Shown here piece by piece: positions 24,305 to 34,900 of a DNA stretch of 64,000 nt (positions are counted from its first letter, which is position 1; each line of letters opens with the position of its first letter). Source of the stretch: JACCVL01 sp963695375 (GTDB lineage Bacteria; Actinomycetota; Actinomycetes; Propionibacteriales; Nocardioidaceae); the NCBI GenBank assembly GCA_963695375.1, contig OY968767.1, positions 2,604,001 through 2,668,000 on the forward strand, in the 5' to 3' direction. A model generated the notes under the pieces. The model saw nothing but the letters and a program-made list of their open reading frames with translations, searched no databases and was not told where the DNA came from. Both the position numbers and the translations under genes were made by a program.

Positions 24305-25967
24305 GCCGGGCGCTGAGCCGTCACCTCCGCCGCGTCCGCCGCCGGTGAGCCGCTTGAGCACCGCTCGTCCGCCGACCTGCTCCACGAACGCCGGGTCGCC
24401 GCACACCACGAGCTGGTCGCGCGCTCGAGACAGCCCGACGTACAGCCGCTCCCGGGACCGCTCACCGGGGCTGGGCTCGTTCAACGCCAGCACCACCGCC
24501 CGTCGCTCCAGCCCCTTGAAGCCGAGGACGTGGCCGTAGAAGACCTGGTCGGCGTCCCAGAACGACTCCCAGTACGTCTCCTGCCCCTCGGCCTGCCGGC
24601 TGGACTGCTCCGGGTGCCGGCTGCCGGTGGCCAGCAGCGCGACGTCCTCGGGGCGCCAGCCGTCGTCGAGCAGCCGGTCGACCTCCTCGTCGGCGCGGTC
24701 GAGGGCGTCAGCGGCCGTGCACTCGACGAATCGGACGTCGGGTCCGTCGCCGCCGCGCAGCCGCATCCGCATCGGCGCCAGCGTGTTGAACGACTCGGCG
24801 ATCTGCACGGTGTTGCGGAGGTTGTGGTCGAGCACGATCGGCACCAGCTGGGCGGGGGCGCCGCCGTACCGGGAGAACACCCGCTGACCCTCGTCGGAGA
24901 ACGCGTACAGCCGGCCACCCTCCTCGTCGGTGAGCGCGGCGAGCAGCGCCGGCCACCAGGCGTCGGCGAAGTCCTGCGCCTCGTCGACGACGATGGCGTC
25001 GAACCGCTTGCCCGGCGGCTGCTGATGGGCGAGCGACACCATCTGCTCGGGCAGCCGGCGCTCCCAGTAGTCGCTGTCGTCGTCGCTGCCGGGCGCCGCT
25101 CCCCACTCGATCCCCAGGCCGTGGAAGGTGCCGACGTAGGCGGGCTTGTCCTTGCGGTCGAAGCCGCCGACGCGGCGGGACAGGTACGCCGCCAGCCCGC
25201 GCGAGTAGCAGAGCAGCGCCACCCGGCTGCCGGCGTGCGCCAGCCGGCGGGCCTGCTCGACGGCCAGCCAGGTCTTGCCGCTGCCCGCGCCGCCACGCAC
25301 CTCGACGCGGGGCAGCAGCCGGATCGCGTCGAGCACCGCGGCCTGCTCCTGGGTGAGCCGGTCGGCGACGTCCTCGCGTTCGGTGGCCTCGCCGAGCAGG
25401 TCGCGCTGCGGCAGGGCGCGGCCGCGCAGGATGTCGAGGATGGTGGCGACGTCGTCGGTGCCGACGAGGCGGTTGCCGGTGTCCTGGTCACGACCGATGC
25501 GGCGCAGCCGGTCGACCAGCTCGGTCGAGGTCGCTCGAGCCGACGACGGTCCACCGGGGGCAGTCCGGCAGGGCGAAGTCCTCGTCGAGCGCGAGGTAGG
25601 GCAGCACCACGGCGTGGCCCCAGCGGATCCGGGTCCGGCTCCCCCACCGTGGGTCCGCCTCGACGTACGAGCGAAGGGCGTACTTGGCGGTTCGGGCCTG
25701 GTCGACGGGGTCGATCTGGCGGTCTCGACCGTGCAGGTGCTGACGCCAGCCGTTGCCGTCGTGCCGAACGCCGCTGCCCTTCACCTCGATCACGACCGCG
25801 CCGGCGTCGGGCAGCACGACCGCCAGGTCGATCTCGTAGTCCTTGCGGTGATCGGTGACGCGCAGGTTGGCGACCAGCAGGTCATCGCGATCGAGACCGG
25901 CGCGGAGCAGCTCCCACACTTTGCGCTCGCTCTCGGTGGCGAACTCCGGCCGCTCCGGCCAGAGCAT
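24290..25967 (-). pseudogene. NERD nuclease-domain / UvrD-like helicase protein, one frameshift
   Basis: The N-terminal ~150 residues are a nuclease-related domain (DHRKDYEIDLAVVLPDAGAV, VVIEVKGSG with the E-x-K core). After WTVVGSSDL the frame changes and continues with a superfamily-1 helicase: GGAGSGKTWLAVEQARRLA (Walker A), DAIVVDEAQDF (Walker B), VPIVLDHNLRNT, and the C-terminal VLGFKGLERRAVVLAL and LYVGLSRARDQLVV. The switch is at 25520-25532; removing a single G would give SSDLTELVDRLRR. NERD-helicases are typical of mobile or defence islands. The start at 25967 directly follows the chaperone gene. Confidence 0.78.
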
Positions 25968-25974
25968 CGGCACC

Positions 25975-26397
25975 TCAGGCCCCCATCTCGGCCGGGAACG
26001 GCGTCGCACCGTCGAACATGGCGGCCAGCAGACCGCCGAGGTCGTCCGCCGTGCTGCCGACCGCCATACAGGCCCGGGTGAGGGTCTGGTCGTCGACCTG
26101 CTCGGCCTCGATCGTCGTCTCGACGACCACCACCCCGCCCCGCCAGTAGACGCGGCCGTCGACGAGCGAGCTGTTGGCCTCGTTCAGCTCCCGGAGCAGT
26201 CGCGCGGACTGCTTGACGCTCGCTGCCGCGTGGGCGAACACCTCGACCCGCCAGCGCGGCGCCGGCCGTACCGCCACCCAACAGGCAGCCGTGCCGTGCC
26301 GGAACGGCCAGTCACCGTCACCGTCCCTGCGGGCGTGGCCCTCCCACAGCTCGCGCAGCAGCGAGTCGACGTACGCCGTGAACCACTCGAACCTCAT
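25975..26397 (-). CDS. YbjN / T3SS-chaperone-like (TY-Chap) small protein
   Basis: The intact 140-aa protein (MRFEWFTAYVDSLLRELWEG.., WVAVRPAPRWRVEVFAHAAA.., SARLLRELNEANSSLVDGRV.., VVVVETTIEAEQVDDQTLTR) has the alternating beta-strand and helix pattern of the YbjN/CesT-like peptide-binding chaperones that accompany bacterial conflict systems. It ends 7 bp before the NERD-helicase start, so the two form an operon. Its role could be binding or folding the partner protein. The family assignment is by pattern only. Confidence 0.6.
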   Translation of the reverse strand: MRFEWFTAYVDSLLRELWEGHARRDGDGDWPFRHGTAACWVAVRPAPRWRVEVFAHAAASVKQSARLLRELNEANSSLVDGRVYWRGGVVVVETTIEAEQVDDQTLTRACMAVGSTADDLGGLLAAMFDGATPFPAEMGA

Positions 26398-26702
26398 CCT
26401 CGACCCCCCTCACATCCCGACCCCGGATGCTGATCTGCATCGTGCCACCCGGCACCGACAGTCGGCTGGGGATCGAGGCGTACGAGACGAATCTGTGCTT
26501 GACTAGACGTTGCACTGGCCACGCCGAACGAGGCTGGTTCACACCCAGTATCGCCCACAGAGAAACCGTAGGTCAGCGGGCCCTTTCGAGGTCCTCTTTG
26601 CTATTCGAAACATTCGGGGAACAAGAGTGAGTAATTTCCGGCCGCGCTTGTCCCCTCGCCCAGATCAGCACGCCCGTGTCGGGCCGAGACCGCATTCACG
26701 GC

Positions 26703-27953
26703 CTACGTCAATGCCGGCGTCGCACTGAGCGCGCCGAGGGCGATGTGACGGATGCGTGCCAGCACCTCCTCCGGTGACTGGCGCAAGTTGAGCGGGGCAG
26801 CGACGACCTCGACTGCCGTGTTCTTGACCTTGCGCCGTATGTCCTCGCCGCCCCCGGCATAGATCAGCCAGGCGACGGGGACCTGGAGGGCCGTGCAGTA
26901 GGCGAGCATCTGGTAGTGGTCGGCGTTGGCGTAGTCGCCCAGTGCTCGATGCAAGCTTGTACTTCGCGTCGAAGACGACGTTGGGAGTACCGCCCTGGTC
27001 GAGGTGCACGACGTCCACGCTCATGGAGACGTCACCGTGCGGGTCGTCAGTTCCCTTGCCGGTCATTCCTTGGCTCCAGTCTCCATCACCGGTCAGGTAG
27101 GCGGGCAACTGCGCCTCAAGGTATCCGGGGCGATCGGCCAGGGCGTCCGTCAGGGCGGCCGTGACGAAGTCTTCGAAGACTTTCCACATGACGACGACGA
27201 ACGCCGACATCTCGACGCCGGTGGCCGCTCACTCGAGTCGAGCTGTGGCGCAGGAGGACCTCTGCCAGACCCAGAGCGGAGTGATACCGGTCGATTGAGC
27301 CGCGTGGGTTGCCAGCGCGGAGCGGGTGTGCCTGGCAACAGCCGGGTCACGCCAGCGAACCGTGCGGCCAGATGGAGCAACCGTCGTCGCGTCTCCGGTT
27401 GCAGGCGGGGTACGCCGAGCATCAGGTGGATCGCGGCCAGCAGGATCTGGTTCTCGGCGATGTCGGGGCTGAACTCGTCGTACCTCACCTCGATCGGCAC
27501 GACATACCCGGGCCGACGGCGAAGCTGTTCCTCGAACGCGATGCGACCGCGAACCGTCAGCAGCGCCTCCTGCTCGGTGCGGTAGCCCTGCAGCAGCCCC
27601 ACGTCAGCGCTCGCTCGACCGACGCAATCAGCGAGTGGGCCATCGCCGGCCACAGGTCGCCGTACGTCTCGGCCGTGACGGAGTCCGGGCGGAAGCCCGG
27701 GTCCTTGGCGTAGCCGAGGAGGAACATCAGGTGGGCCACTCCCAGCTTCTGCTTCGGGGTCACCTCGATCTGGAGGTCGTCGAAGCGCACGGCTCCGACT
27801 CGGCCGTTCGGCAGCAGCCGGTAGCTCTGGGCACCCAGGGCCTGGACATCCACGAGCTTCGACTCCGCGAGGAGCGCTCGCCTGGTCGGCGTCCAGCTGG
27901 ACCTCGATGCCATCGGCGTCGAGCTCGTCGAGAGACTCGTGCCTGAAGCCCAT
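26703..27953 (-). pseudogene. mcrC: McrC-like subunit of a type IV (McrBC) restriction system, several frameshifts
   Basis: Translation in three frames gives consecutive McrC blocks: MGFRHESLDELDADGIEVQL (start, with GGAGG upstream), LLPNGRVGAVRFDDLQIEVT then LMFLLGYAKDPGF, then VRGRIAFEEQLRRRPGYVVP and VRYDEFSPDIAENQILLAAI, then WKVFEDFVTAALTDAL and VVFDAKYK (PD-(D/E)xK nuclease core), and ANADHYQMLAYCTALQVPVA to the stop. At least four frame changes separate them. The start overlaps the mcrB stop (TGATG). McrC is the nuclease subunit that cuts modified DNA when bound to McrB. Confidence 0.75.
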
Positions 27954-30900
27954 CAGGCCTCCGTGATCGTCCGGGCTCTCGTCGGCCTTGGTCCGTTGCT
28001 CGATGCGTTTCCTCAGCGACGCGAGGCCGAACTCCTGATCGATGCGCCTCCGGTGACTTGCTGCCGTAGAAGTGCTCGTGGAGCAGCGGCAGGATGTCGT
28101 AGCGCCAGACCAGGTCGAGCGCTCCGGGTTCATCCAGCCCGTCCCGCATCAGGTACGACGGACCGATGTGCAGGTCGTGCCCGCGCTGGCCCATCGTCAG
28201 TGTTGAGCTCCTCGAGCAGCTCGACGCGATCGTCGGTCAACTGCTTGCGCTTCGCGAACTCGGCGAGCACTCCCTTCACCGGCTCCCGCTGCGGGTGCAT
28301 CTCGTAGAACGGGAACCGCCGCCGGATCGCGGCGTCGACGAGGGCGATCGAGCGGTCTGCCGTGTTCATGGTGCCGATGATGAACATGTTGTCGGGAAGG
28401 CTGAACGGCTTGTCGGGCCGGTACTGGAGTCGCACGGTCTCCTCCCGGTACTCCAGCAGGAAGTACAGCTCGCCGAAGACCTTCGCCAGGTTGGCACGGT
28501 TGAGCTCATCGATGATGAGCACATAGGCCTTACCCCGGTTCTCGGCCTTGGCTGCCTCCGCCGCCATCAGCTTGAGCGGACCGTCCTGCAAGGCGAAGTG
28601 CGCCTGGCCGTCCTTCTCGACAGGTCGGAACCCCTCGAAGAAGTCCTCGTAGGCGTACGACGGGTGGAACTGCACGAGCCGGACCCTGCTCGGATCCTGC
28701 GCCCCGGCCAGCCGTTCCGCGAGCTTCTTGGCGACGTACGTCTTGCCCGTGCCGGGCGGCCCGTAGACGACGAGCTGCCGGCGCCGGTTGAGCAGGTCGA
28801 CCAGCTCCTGGAGCGGCGCGACCGGCATGATACAACTCGTCGGCCAGGCTCTGGGACACGGCCGGCAGCATCGCCCGCTCGGACGGCTTGGCGAGCTGGC
28901 GGGCTCGTGCGGCGCGACGGTCTCGTCGTCCACCAGCTCAGACAGCAGCTCGATCACGGCGGTCAGGTCGACGACGTGACCCTCCTGCTCCAGGGCGGCG
29001 CTGAGCTTGGCCGGGAGGGCGCTCCAACGGCGTCCGCGACGCAGACCAGAGCACCGGGCGGGTCAGCGAGCGACGATGGCCGTTCGTCGTCGGCGCAGGC
29101 GTCGTCGATCGTGCCGACGATGAGTTGCTCTTCGGTCAGAGCCACGACCAGGTCGTCCTGCCTGCATGCCTTCGAGGAACGTGTGCAAAGCGGTCGGCCA
29201 GCTCGTCACGCTGCGACGGCGGGAGGTGGGCGTAGCCATCCGCCACGAGGCTCGAGACCGTCGGCCAATGTCAGGCCGGGCTCCAAGCGCGAGCCCGGCC
29301 TCGTCACGGAGGTCGACGCATCCGTTCCTCGAGCCACCTGGTCACGTCGTCGGGCGTGTCAGGCGGACCAGCCAGGCACGCGGACCTGCAGTACGAGCCG
29401 GGGCGCCACCGGTTCACGTACGGCGGGTCGTACCACGACACGAAGCTCTTCTTCTTCCGTTCGTGGAGGGTCCGGAGGGCGACGAGGTCGCGCGTGACCT
29501 CGGCGTCCTGGTCGCCGCTCGCCTCCCCGACATCGGAGATCAGGCCGTTACGGATCTGCCGGCGGTGGGCTGCACTCACGATCGACGGATAGAGACCAGG
29601 CCACGCGAGGTACTCGACGACGTACCGGATCGACGGCGAGTCGTCGGGCACGCCCGTCGTCACCTCACGGAAGGCGAACGGGATCTCTCAGCGCCTCGTC
29701 GACGACCTCCGGGGGTTGCTCGAGCCAGTGGAGCACGAACCGACACAGCCACTGGAGATGCTCGGGTGCCCGGGCGTGGTAGCCCTGACCGCCCGCGAAC
29801 GCGTGGCCGTCGTCCAGCCCTGCCCTCTGTGCCTCGGGCAGTGCGGAGCCCCCGACATCGCAGCCAAGATGGCGCCGATGCGGTTGGCCTTCGTCGAGGC
29901 CTTCATGTCGTGCAGCGGCGCGTCCCTGATGTAGAGCAACTCTGCGGCAAGGCACAGCACGCCGTCCGACGCGCCCTCGAGCTGCTGGGCCAGACGGTCC
30001 GCGAAGCGCTGACCGCTCTCGCCGGTCGTGAACCGGTCGGCGAGATCCTGCGCGTTCTCGACCGACCAGCTCCGGACCCCGCCGACGAGCGCCGAGGTCT
30101 CACCCCGCAGGCCGGCGCCCAGCACCTCCCACGCGGCACCCTCCATGGTGGGGCAGATCCCGGCGCCGCGATCCACGCGCACCTCGCCAGTGCCGCCCCT
30201 CGCGCCAGTGCTGCAGCTCGGCACGCTTCATGGGCGGCCACGTGTCGGGTGGCGCCCACTTCAGGACCGCCCATCCGAGGCCTTGGGCGTCGAGCCGGTC
30301 CCGGAGCGGCGGCTCCTCGTCACCCCAGCGCTCGACGCAGGCCATCGCACAGCGAGAGCAGCGTCGCATAACGCTCCGCCTGGTGTCGTTCCGGCAGTCT
30401 CGCCGACCCGCTGCGGCCCAGGCCTTGCCTAGCGCGGGTCGGTACGGCGCGAACGACGACGCGTCACGGCCGAGGAGCAGGCAGGAGGCGAAGACAGTGC
30501 GATCACCGGGACTGACGTACTCGCCCCAGCTGCCGAGCTCGCTCCCCGAACTCCTCGACCGCCTCGACGGTGCCTGCGGTGTACAGCTGACCGAACGCCT
30601 GCCCGCACCTCGTCGGGATGATCGAGGATGCGGTTGCGCAGCCAGGTCTGGGCGAACGAGTCGATCAGATTTCCCGCGCCCGACGCCTGCTTGAGTCGCT
30701 CGGCCCAGTCCTCGCTGCTGTCCGCGCACGCCGCGCCCGCCGCGGCCCACTTCTCCGCAGCCTTGAGCTTGTAGTCGCGCTCTTCGGCGTCGAGGTCGAT
30801 GACACGCGGTGAGCTCGCGGGCCCACAAGAGAAACGGCTCCCAGCCGACCCCCTGCGACCCACCCTCTCGCTTCGACGCGTGATAACGGCGGGTGATCTC

Positions 30901-31457
30901 GAGCCAAAGGTCGTCACCCGACAACTCCTCGAGCGCCTCACTGCCACTCTCTGTGAGCGAGTAGTGCCGTTGTCGTCGCGGCCCAGCCAGCCACCAAAGG
31001 TGGAACGGGACATTGCCACATTGGCGGCCGTGCGCCATCGCTCGTGGCCACTCGCGTTGGTGCTGAGCTCTCGTTCGGTAAACTGCAGACGCTCTCGCAC
31101 CCTCGCCATGATTGCGCTGCCCGAGAGCGGCTCGGCGGCGTCGGCCAGCACTTCGTACGCTGTGCGCGCCAGCAGGCCACGCCGCACGCCGTCCTCATCC
31201 GCGACTGGATCGCTGACGCTCCCGCTGTCGACCGCAGGCAGGCGGTAGCTGCCACCGCCCAAGAACTCCACTCGACCTTCGTCACGCAGGTTTTGCAGAG
31301 CCCTCTGAGCCGACATCTCCAACGCACCGTTGTTAGGGAACTCGCGCTCGAAAGCCGGCATGCTGTGGCGAAGCCATTCACCGCGCGAGAATGTCTGGCC
31401 CGGCTGCCATTTGCGGCGGATCTCGGTGAGCACTAGGTCGCGCCAACTGGTCGTCAC
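27953..31457 (-). pseudogene. mcrB: McrB-like AAA+ GTPase with N-terminal winged helices and EVE-like domain, many frameshifts
   Basis: The start GTG at 31457 has a strong AGAAGGAGG. In order one can read: a winged helix (TSWRDLVLTEIRRKWQPGQT), an Mrr-N-like segment (RRGLLARTAYEVLADAAEPL), the McrB-family N-region (VIDLDAEERDYKLKAAEKWA, SPGDRTVFASCLLLGRD, LCLAAELLYI, YVVEYLAWPGLYPSIVS), an EVE-like remnant (VALTEEQLIVGTIDDA), then the AAA core (QLVVYGPPGTGKTYVAKKLA, VLIIDELNRANLAKVFGELY, MFIIGTMNTADRSIALVDAA). I count at least ten frame changes, so no full product can be made from this sequence. Each block is otherwise well conserved. Confidence 0.75.
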
Positions 31458-31458
31458 G

Positions 31459-31883
31459 TCAGCCTCCTTCTCGATGTGCCTCGCCTGTTTGCGCCGCTGC
31501 CGCTCCACCGGCTTCGCCGGAGGTTGAGCACCGCATATCGCTCACGTACACGAAGTCGACCTTGATCCGCAGCGTCTTACGTCCGAACCTCACTGCCTCG
31601 AGCTGACTATCGGCGATATTGCGGAGGACCGCGTCGAGACGGCGAGTGCGTATGGCCACGCCACCCTGGGGGCCTGCTGCATCTCGTGCTGACGCTCTGC
31701 CATCGTCTTGCTCTTCTTTTCCACCTGGTCGGGCGCACCATCCCGACGACAAAGCGACCAGCCGCCACGCAACGAGACCTCAGAGTCCACGATGACACCC
31801 CACACGCCGCGCTGATCCAGGTCAAGCGGAAGGCCAGAAGCAGACCTTGTCGTCGCCGCTCCCATCTCTTGGCCGTGCCACAT
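31459..31883 (-). pseudogene. Unassigned, apparently frameshifted ORF upstream of mcrB
   Basis: Two overlapping frames look coding: LPLDLDQRGVWGVIVDSEVS..QVEKKSKTMAERQHEMQQ, and LDAVLRNIADSQLEAVRFGR..RIKVDFVYVSDMRCSTSG, the latter stopping at a TGA two bases before the mcrB start. They may be parts of one small gene of the restriction operon broken by an indel near 31670. No family is recognised. Codon use is less GC-biased than in the core genes to the right. Confidence 0.3.
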
Positions 31884-31961
31884 GCGTCAAGAAGGCTGTG
31901 TCCACCACCGCCGCCCCGGGACTGCACGATAGGCAGATCGAAAAATCGATACACACTGAGC

Positions 31962-34900
31962 TCAACTGCAGCCGCTCGTGCTCCCACACCCCTCACACAC
32001 GAAGCAGCTCCCCGCCGGGCGCATCTTGGTGCCGCAGGTGAAGCACAGCGGCGCGTCGACGGACGAGCCGGTGATCTCCTCCAGCAGCTCGGCGGTGGTG
32101 TGCGCGGTGGCCGGCGCGGGCCGGGCCGTCTCGGCGACCGGGTCCGGCGTCTCCACCGAGGCGTCCGCCTCGACCACGGCGGCCGCGGGTGAGCCGGCCT
32201 TCAGCGACTCCGCCTCGGGCAGCTCGGCGTCGTCGTCGCCGGCCTCCTCGTACGACCCGGTCTCGAGCTGGCGGCGCCGCTCGTCGGCGGAGTAGATGCC
32301 GAGCGCGGCCCGCTTCTCGAACGGCAGGTGGTCCAGCGCCAGCCGGCGGAACACGTAGTCCATGATCGACTGGCTCATCCGCACGTCCGGGTCGTCGGTC
32401 ATGCCGGCCGGCTCGAACTTCATGTTGGTGAACTTCGAGACGTAGGTCTCCAGCGGCACGCCGTACTGCAGCGAGATCGAGATCGCCATCGAGAAGGCGT
32501 CCATCACACCGGCCAGGGTCGAGCCCTGCTTGCCGAGCTTGAGGAACACCTCGCCGAGCCCGTCGTCCGGGTAGGACCCGGCGGTCATGTAGCCCTCGGC
32601 CCCGCCGACGGTGAACGACGTGGTGATCGACGGCCGCGACTTCGGCAGCCGCTTGCGCACCGGGCGGGCCAGCTCGGCCGGCGCCGCGGCGTCCGCGGCG
32701 GCCGCGGTCTCCTTCTTCTTCGCCCGGCCGTCGGCCAGCGGCTGGCCGACCTTGCAGTTGTCCCGGTAGACCGCCAGCGCCTTCAGCCCGAGCTTCCAGC
32801 CCTGGAGGTAGACGTCGGCGATGTCCTCCACGGTCGCGGTCTCCGGCAGGTTCACCGTCTTGGAGATCGCGCCGGACAGGAACGGCTGCGTCGCCGCCAT
32901 CATCCGCACGTGCCCCATCGGCCTGATCGACCGCTCCCCCATCGCGCAGTCGAACACCTCGTAGTGCTCCGGCCGCAGCCCCGGCGCGTCGATCACGTGC
33001 CCGTGCTCGGCGATGTACTCGACGATCGCCTCGATCTGCTCGTCCTGGTAGCCGAGCTTGGTCAGCGCCCGCGGCACCGTCTGGTTGACGATCTGCATCG
33101 AGCCGCCGCCGACCAGCTTCTTGAACTTCACCAGCGAGAAGTCCGGCTCGATCCCGGTGGTGTCGCAGTCCATCATGAAGCCGATCGTCCCGGTCGGCGC
33201 CAGCACCGAGGCCTGCGCGTTCCGCCAGCCGTTCTCCGCCCCGATCGCCAGGCAGTCCGCCCACGCCCGCGTCGCCGCGCTGTGCACCACGGTGTCCATC
33301 GGGTGCATCGTGCGCACCTCGTCGTTGGCCGCCTGGTGCTTGCGCATCACCCGGGTGTGCGCGGTCTCGTTGCGGGCGTAGCCGTCGTACGGCCCCACCA
33401 CGCCGGCCAGCTCCGCCGACCGCTTGTACGCCGCCCCGGTCATCAGCGAGGTGATGCTCGCCGCCAGCGCCCGGCCGCCGTCGCTGTCGTAGGCCAGCCC
33501 GGACGCCATCAGCAGCGCGCCGAGGTTGGCGTAGCCGATGCCGAGCTGCCGGTACGACCGGGTGGTGTCCCCGATCGCCTCGGTCGGGAAGTCGGCGAAG
33601 CAGATCGAGATGTCCATCGCGGTGATGACGAACTCGACCGCCTTGGCGAACCGCTCGGCGGCGAAGCTGCCGTCGTCCTCGAGGAAGGTCAGCAGGTTGA
33701 GGCTGGCCAGGTTGCAGCTGGAGTTGTCCAAGTGCATGTACTCCGAGCAGTTCGCCACCACCACGCCGCTGACGACGTAGGAGTGGTTGCGCGGCTCGGT
33801 CAGGTTGAACGTCGTCTCGAAGCCCTGCGACTCCCGCGACACCAGCCGCACCGTCTCGTCCGCGACGGCCTGCTGCGGTCGCTCCAGCGTCCGGCCCAGC
33901 ACGCGACCCAGCGCGGCGGCCTTGGTCTCCGCACCGAAGCCGACCCGCGCGGCCAGCTCGCGCAGCGACCGGCCGCCGACCCGCAGCTCGTAGGCCGGCC
34001 CGTCCGAGCCGTGCACGGCCTCGGTGCCGTCGGTGCGCAGGAAGGTGAACGACTCCGCGGCGATGCCGGTGCAGCGCACCTCGGCGGCGATCCCGCAACC
34101 GGCGAGCAGCTCCTGCACGCCGAGCAGCAGCTCCTCGGAGCGGCCGGACAGCGCGACGTACGACGCAGCGCCACCCGCATCAGGCTCGTCGCTCACCACC
34201 CCGCCGGCGGCGTCGAGCAGCCCGCGCAGGAACGCCGCGAGCATCGGCTCCGGCGCCTCGAAGACCGCGTCCGGCACCACCGCGCCGGCCGCGCCGCCGC
34301 GGGCGACGCCGAGCGCGGTGAAGAAGTTCAGCAGCTGCGGGTCGGACACCCGCAGCCGGACGCTGCCGTCGACCTGCTCGCTCACGTCCGGGTGCACCCC
34401 GGTCCAGCCGCGCAGCGTGGCCGCGTGCCGGGCCCGGACCTGCTCGGAGTCGGCGTCGGTGCCGTAGGCCAGGGTCAGCGCCTGGCCGGACAGCCGGCCG
34501 CTGCCGACCAGCCAGCCCAGCAGGTGCCCGAGGTCCTCGCTCCACTTGTCCGGCATCGCCAGCCCGGCGCGCCGGCCGACCCGCTGCGCGCGGCGCGGCA
34601 GTGCGGCTGAGGCCATCGACCGCGCGGCGTACTGGAAGGAGCGCACCACCTGGTCGGTCTCGGTGAGCTGCTCGGCGTGCACCCAGCCGCGGTTGGCCGT
34701 CCACACCCGGTGGTTCGGGGTGCAGCGCAGCCGGGAGCCGTCGGAGAAGCGCAGCTCGACGATCTCGTTGGTGCCGGTGACCATGTAGCGCACCGGCCGG
34801 GTCGCCACCACCCGGTTGCCCGGGTCGCTGGCCGCGGTCACGTCGTTGGTGTAGACCTCGAACTTCTCCCCCTCCGCGGCCCGGCCCACCAGGTCGCCGA

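Noticed and set aside
26398..26702. Small ORFs in the gap before the chaperone gene (for example a 67-codon plus-strand frame)
   Set aside because: No Shine-Dalgarno sequence, no conserved pattern, and competing frames on the other strand. I see no gene in this stretch, only lower-GC DNA.
21818..31457. Programmed ribosomal frameshifting as the reason for the broken frames
   Set aside because: There are no slippery heptamers followed by structures, the shifts vary in type, and they hit unrelated genes; mutation or sequence error is simpler.
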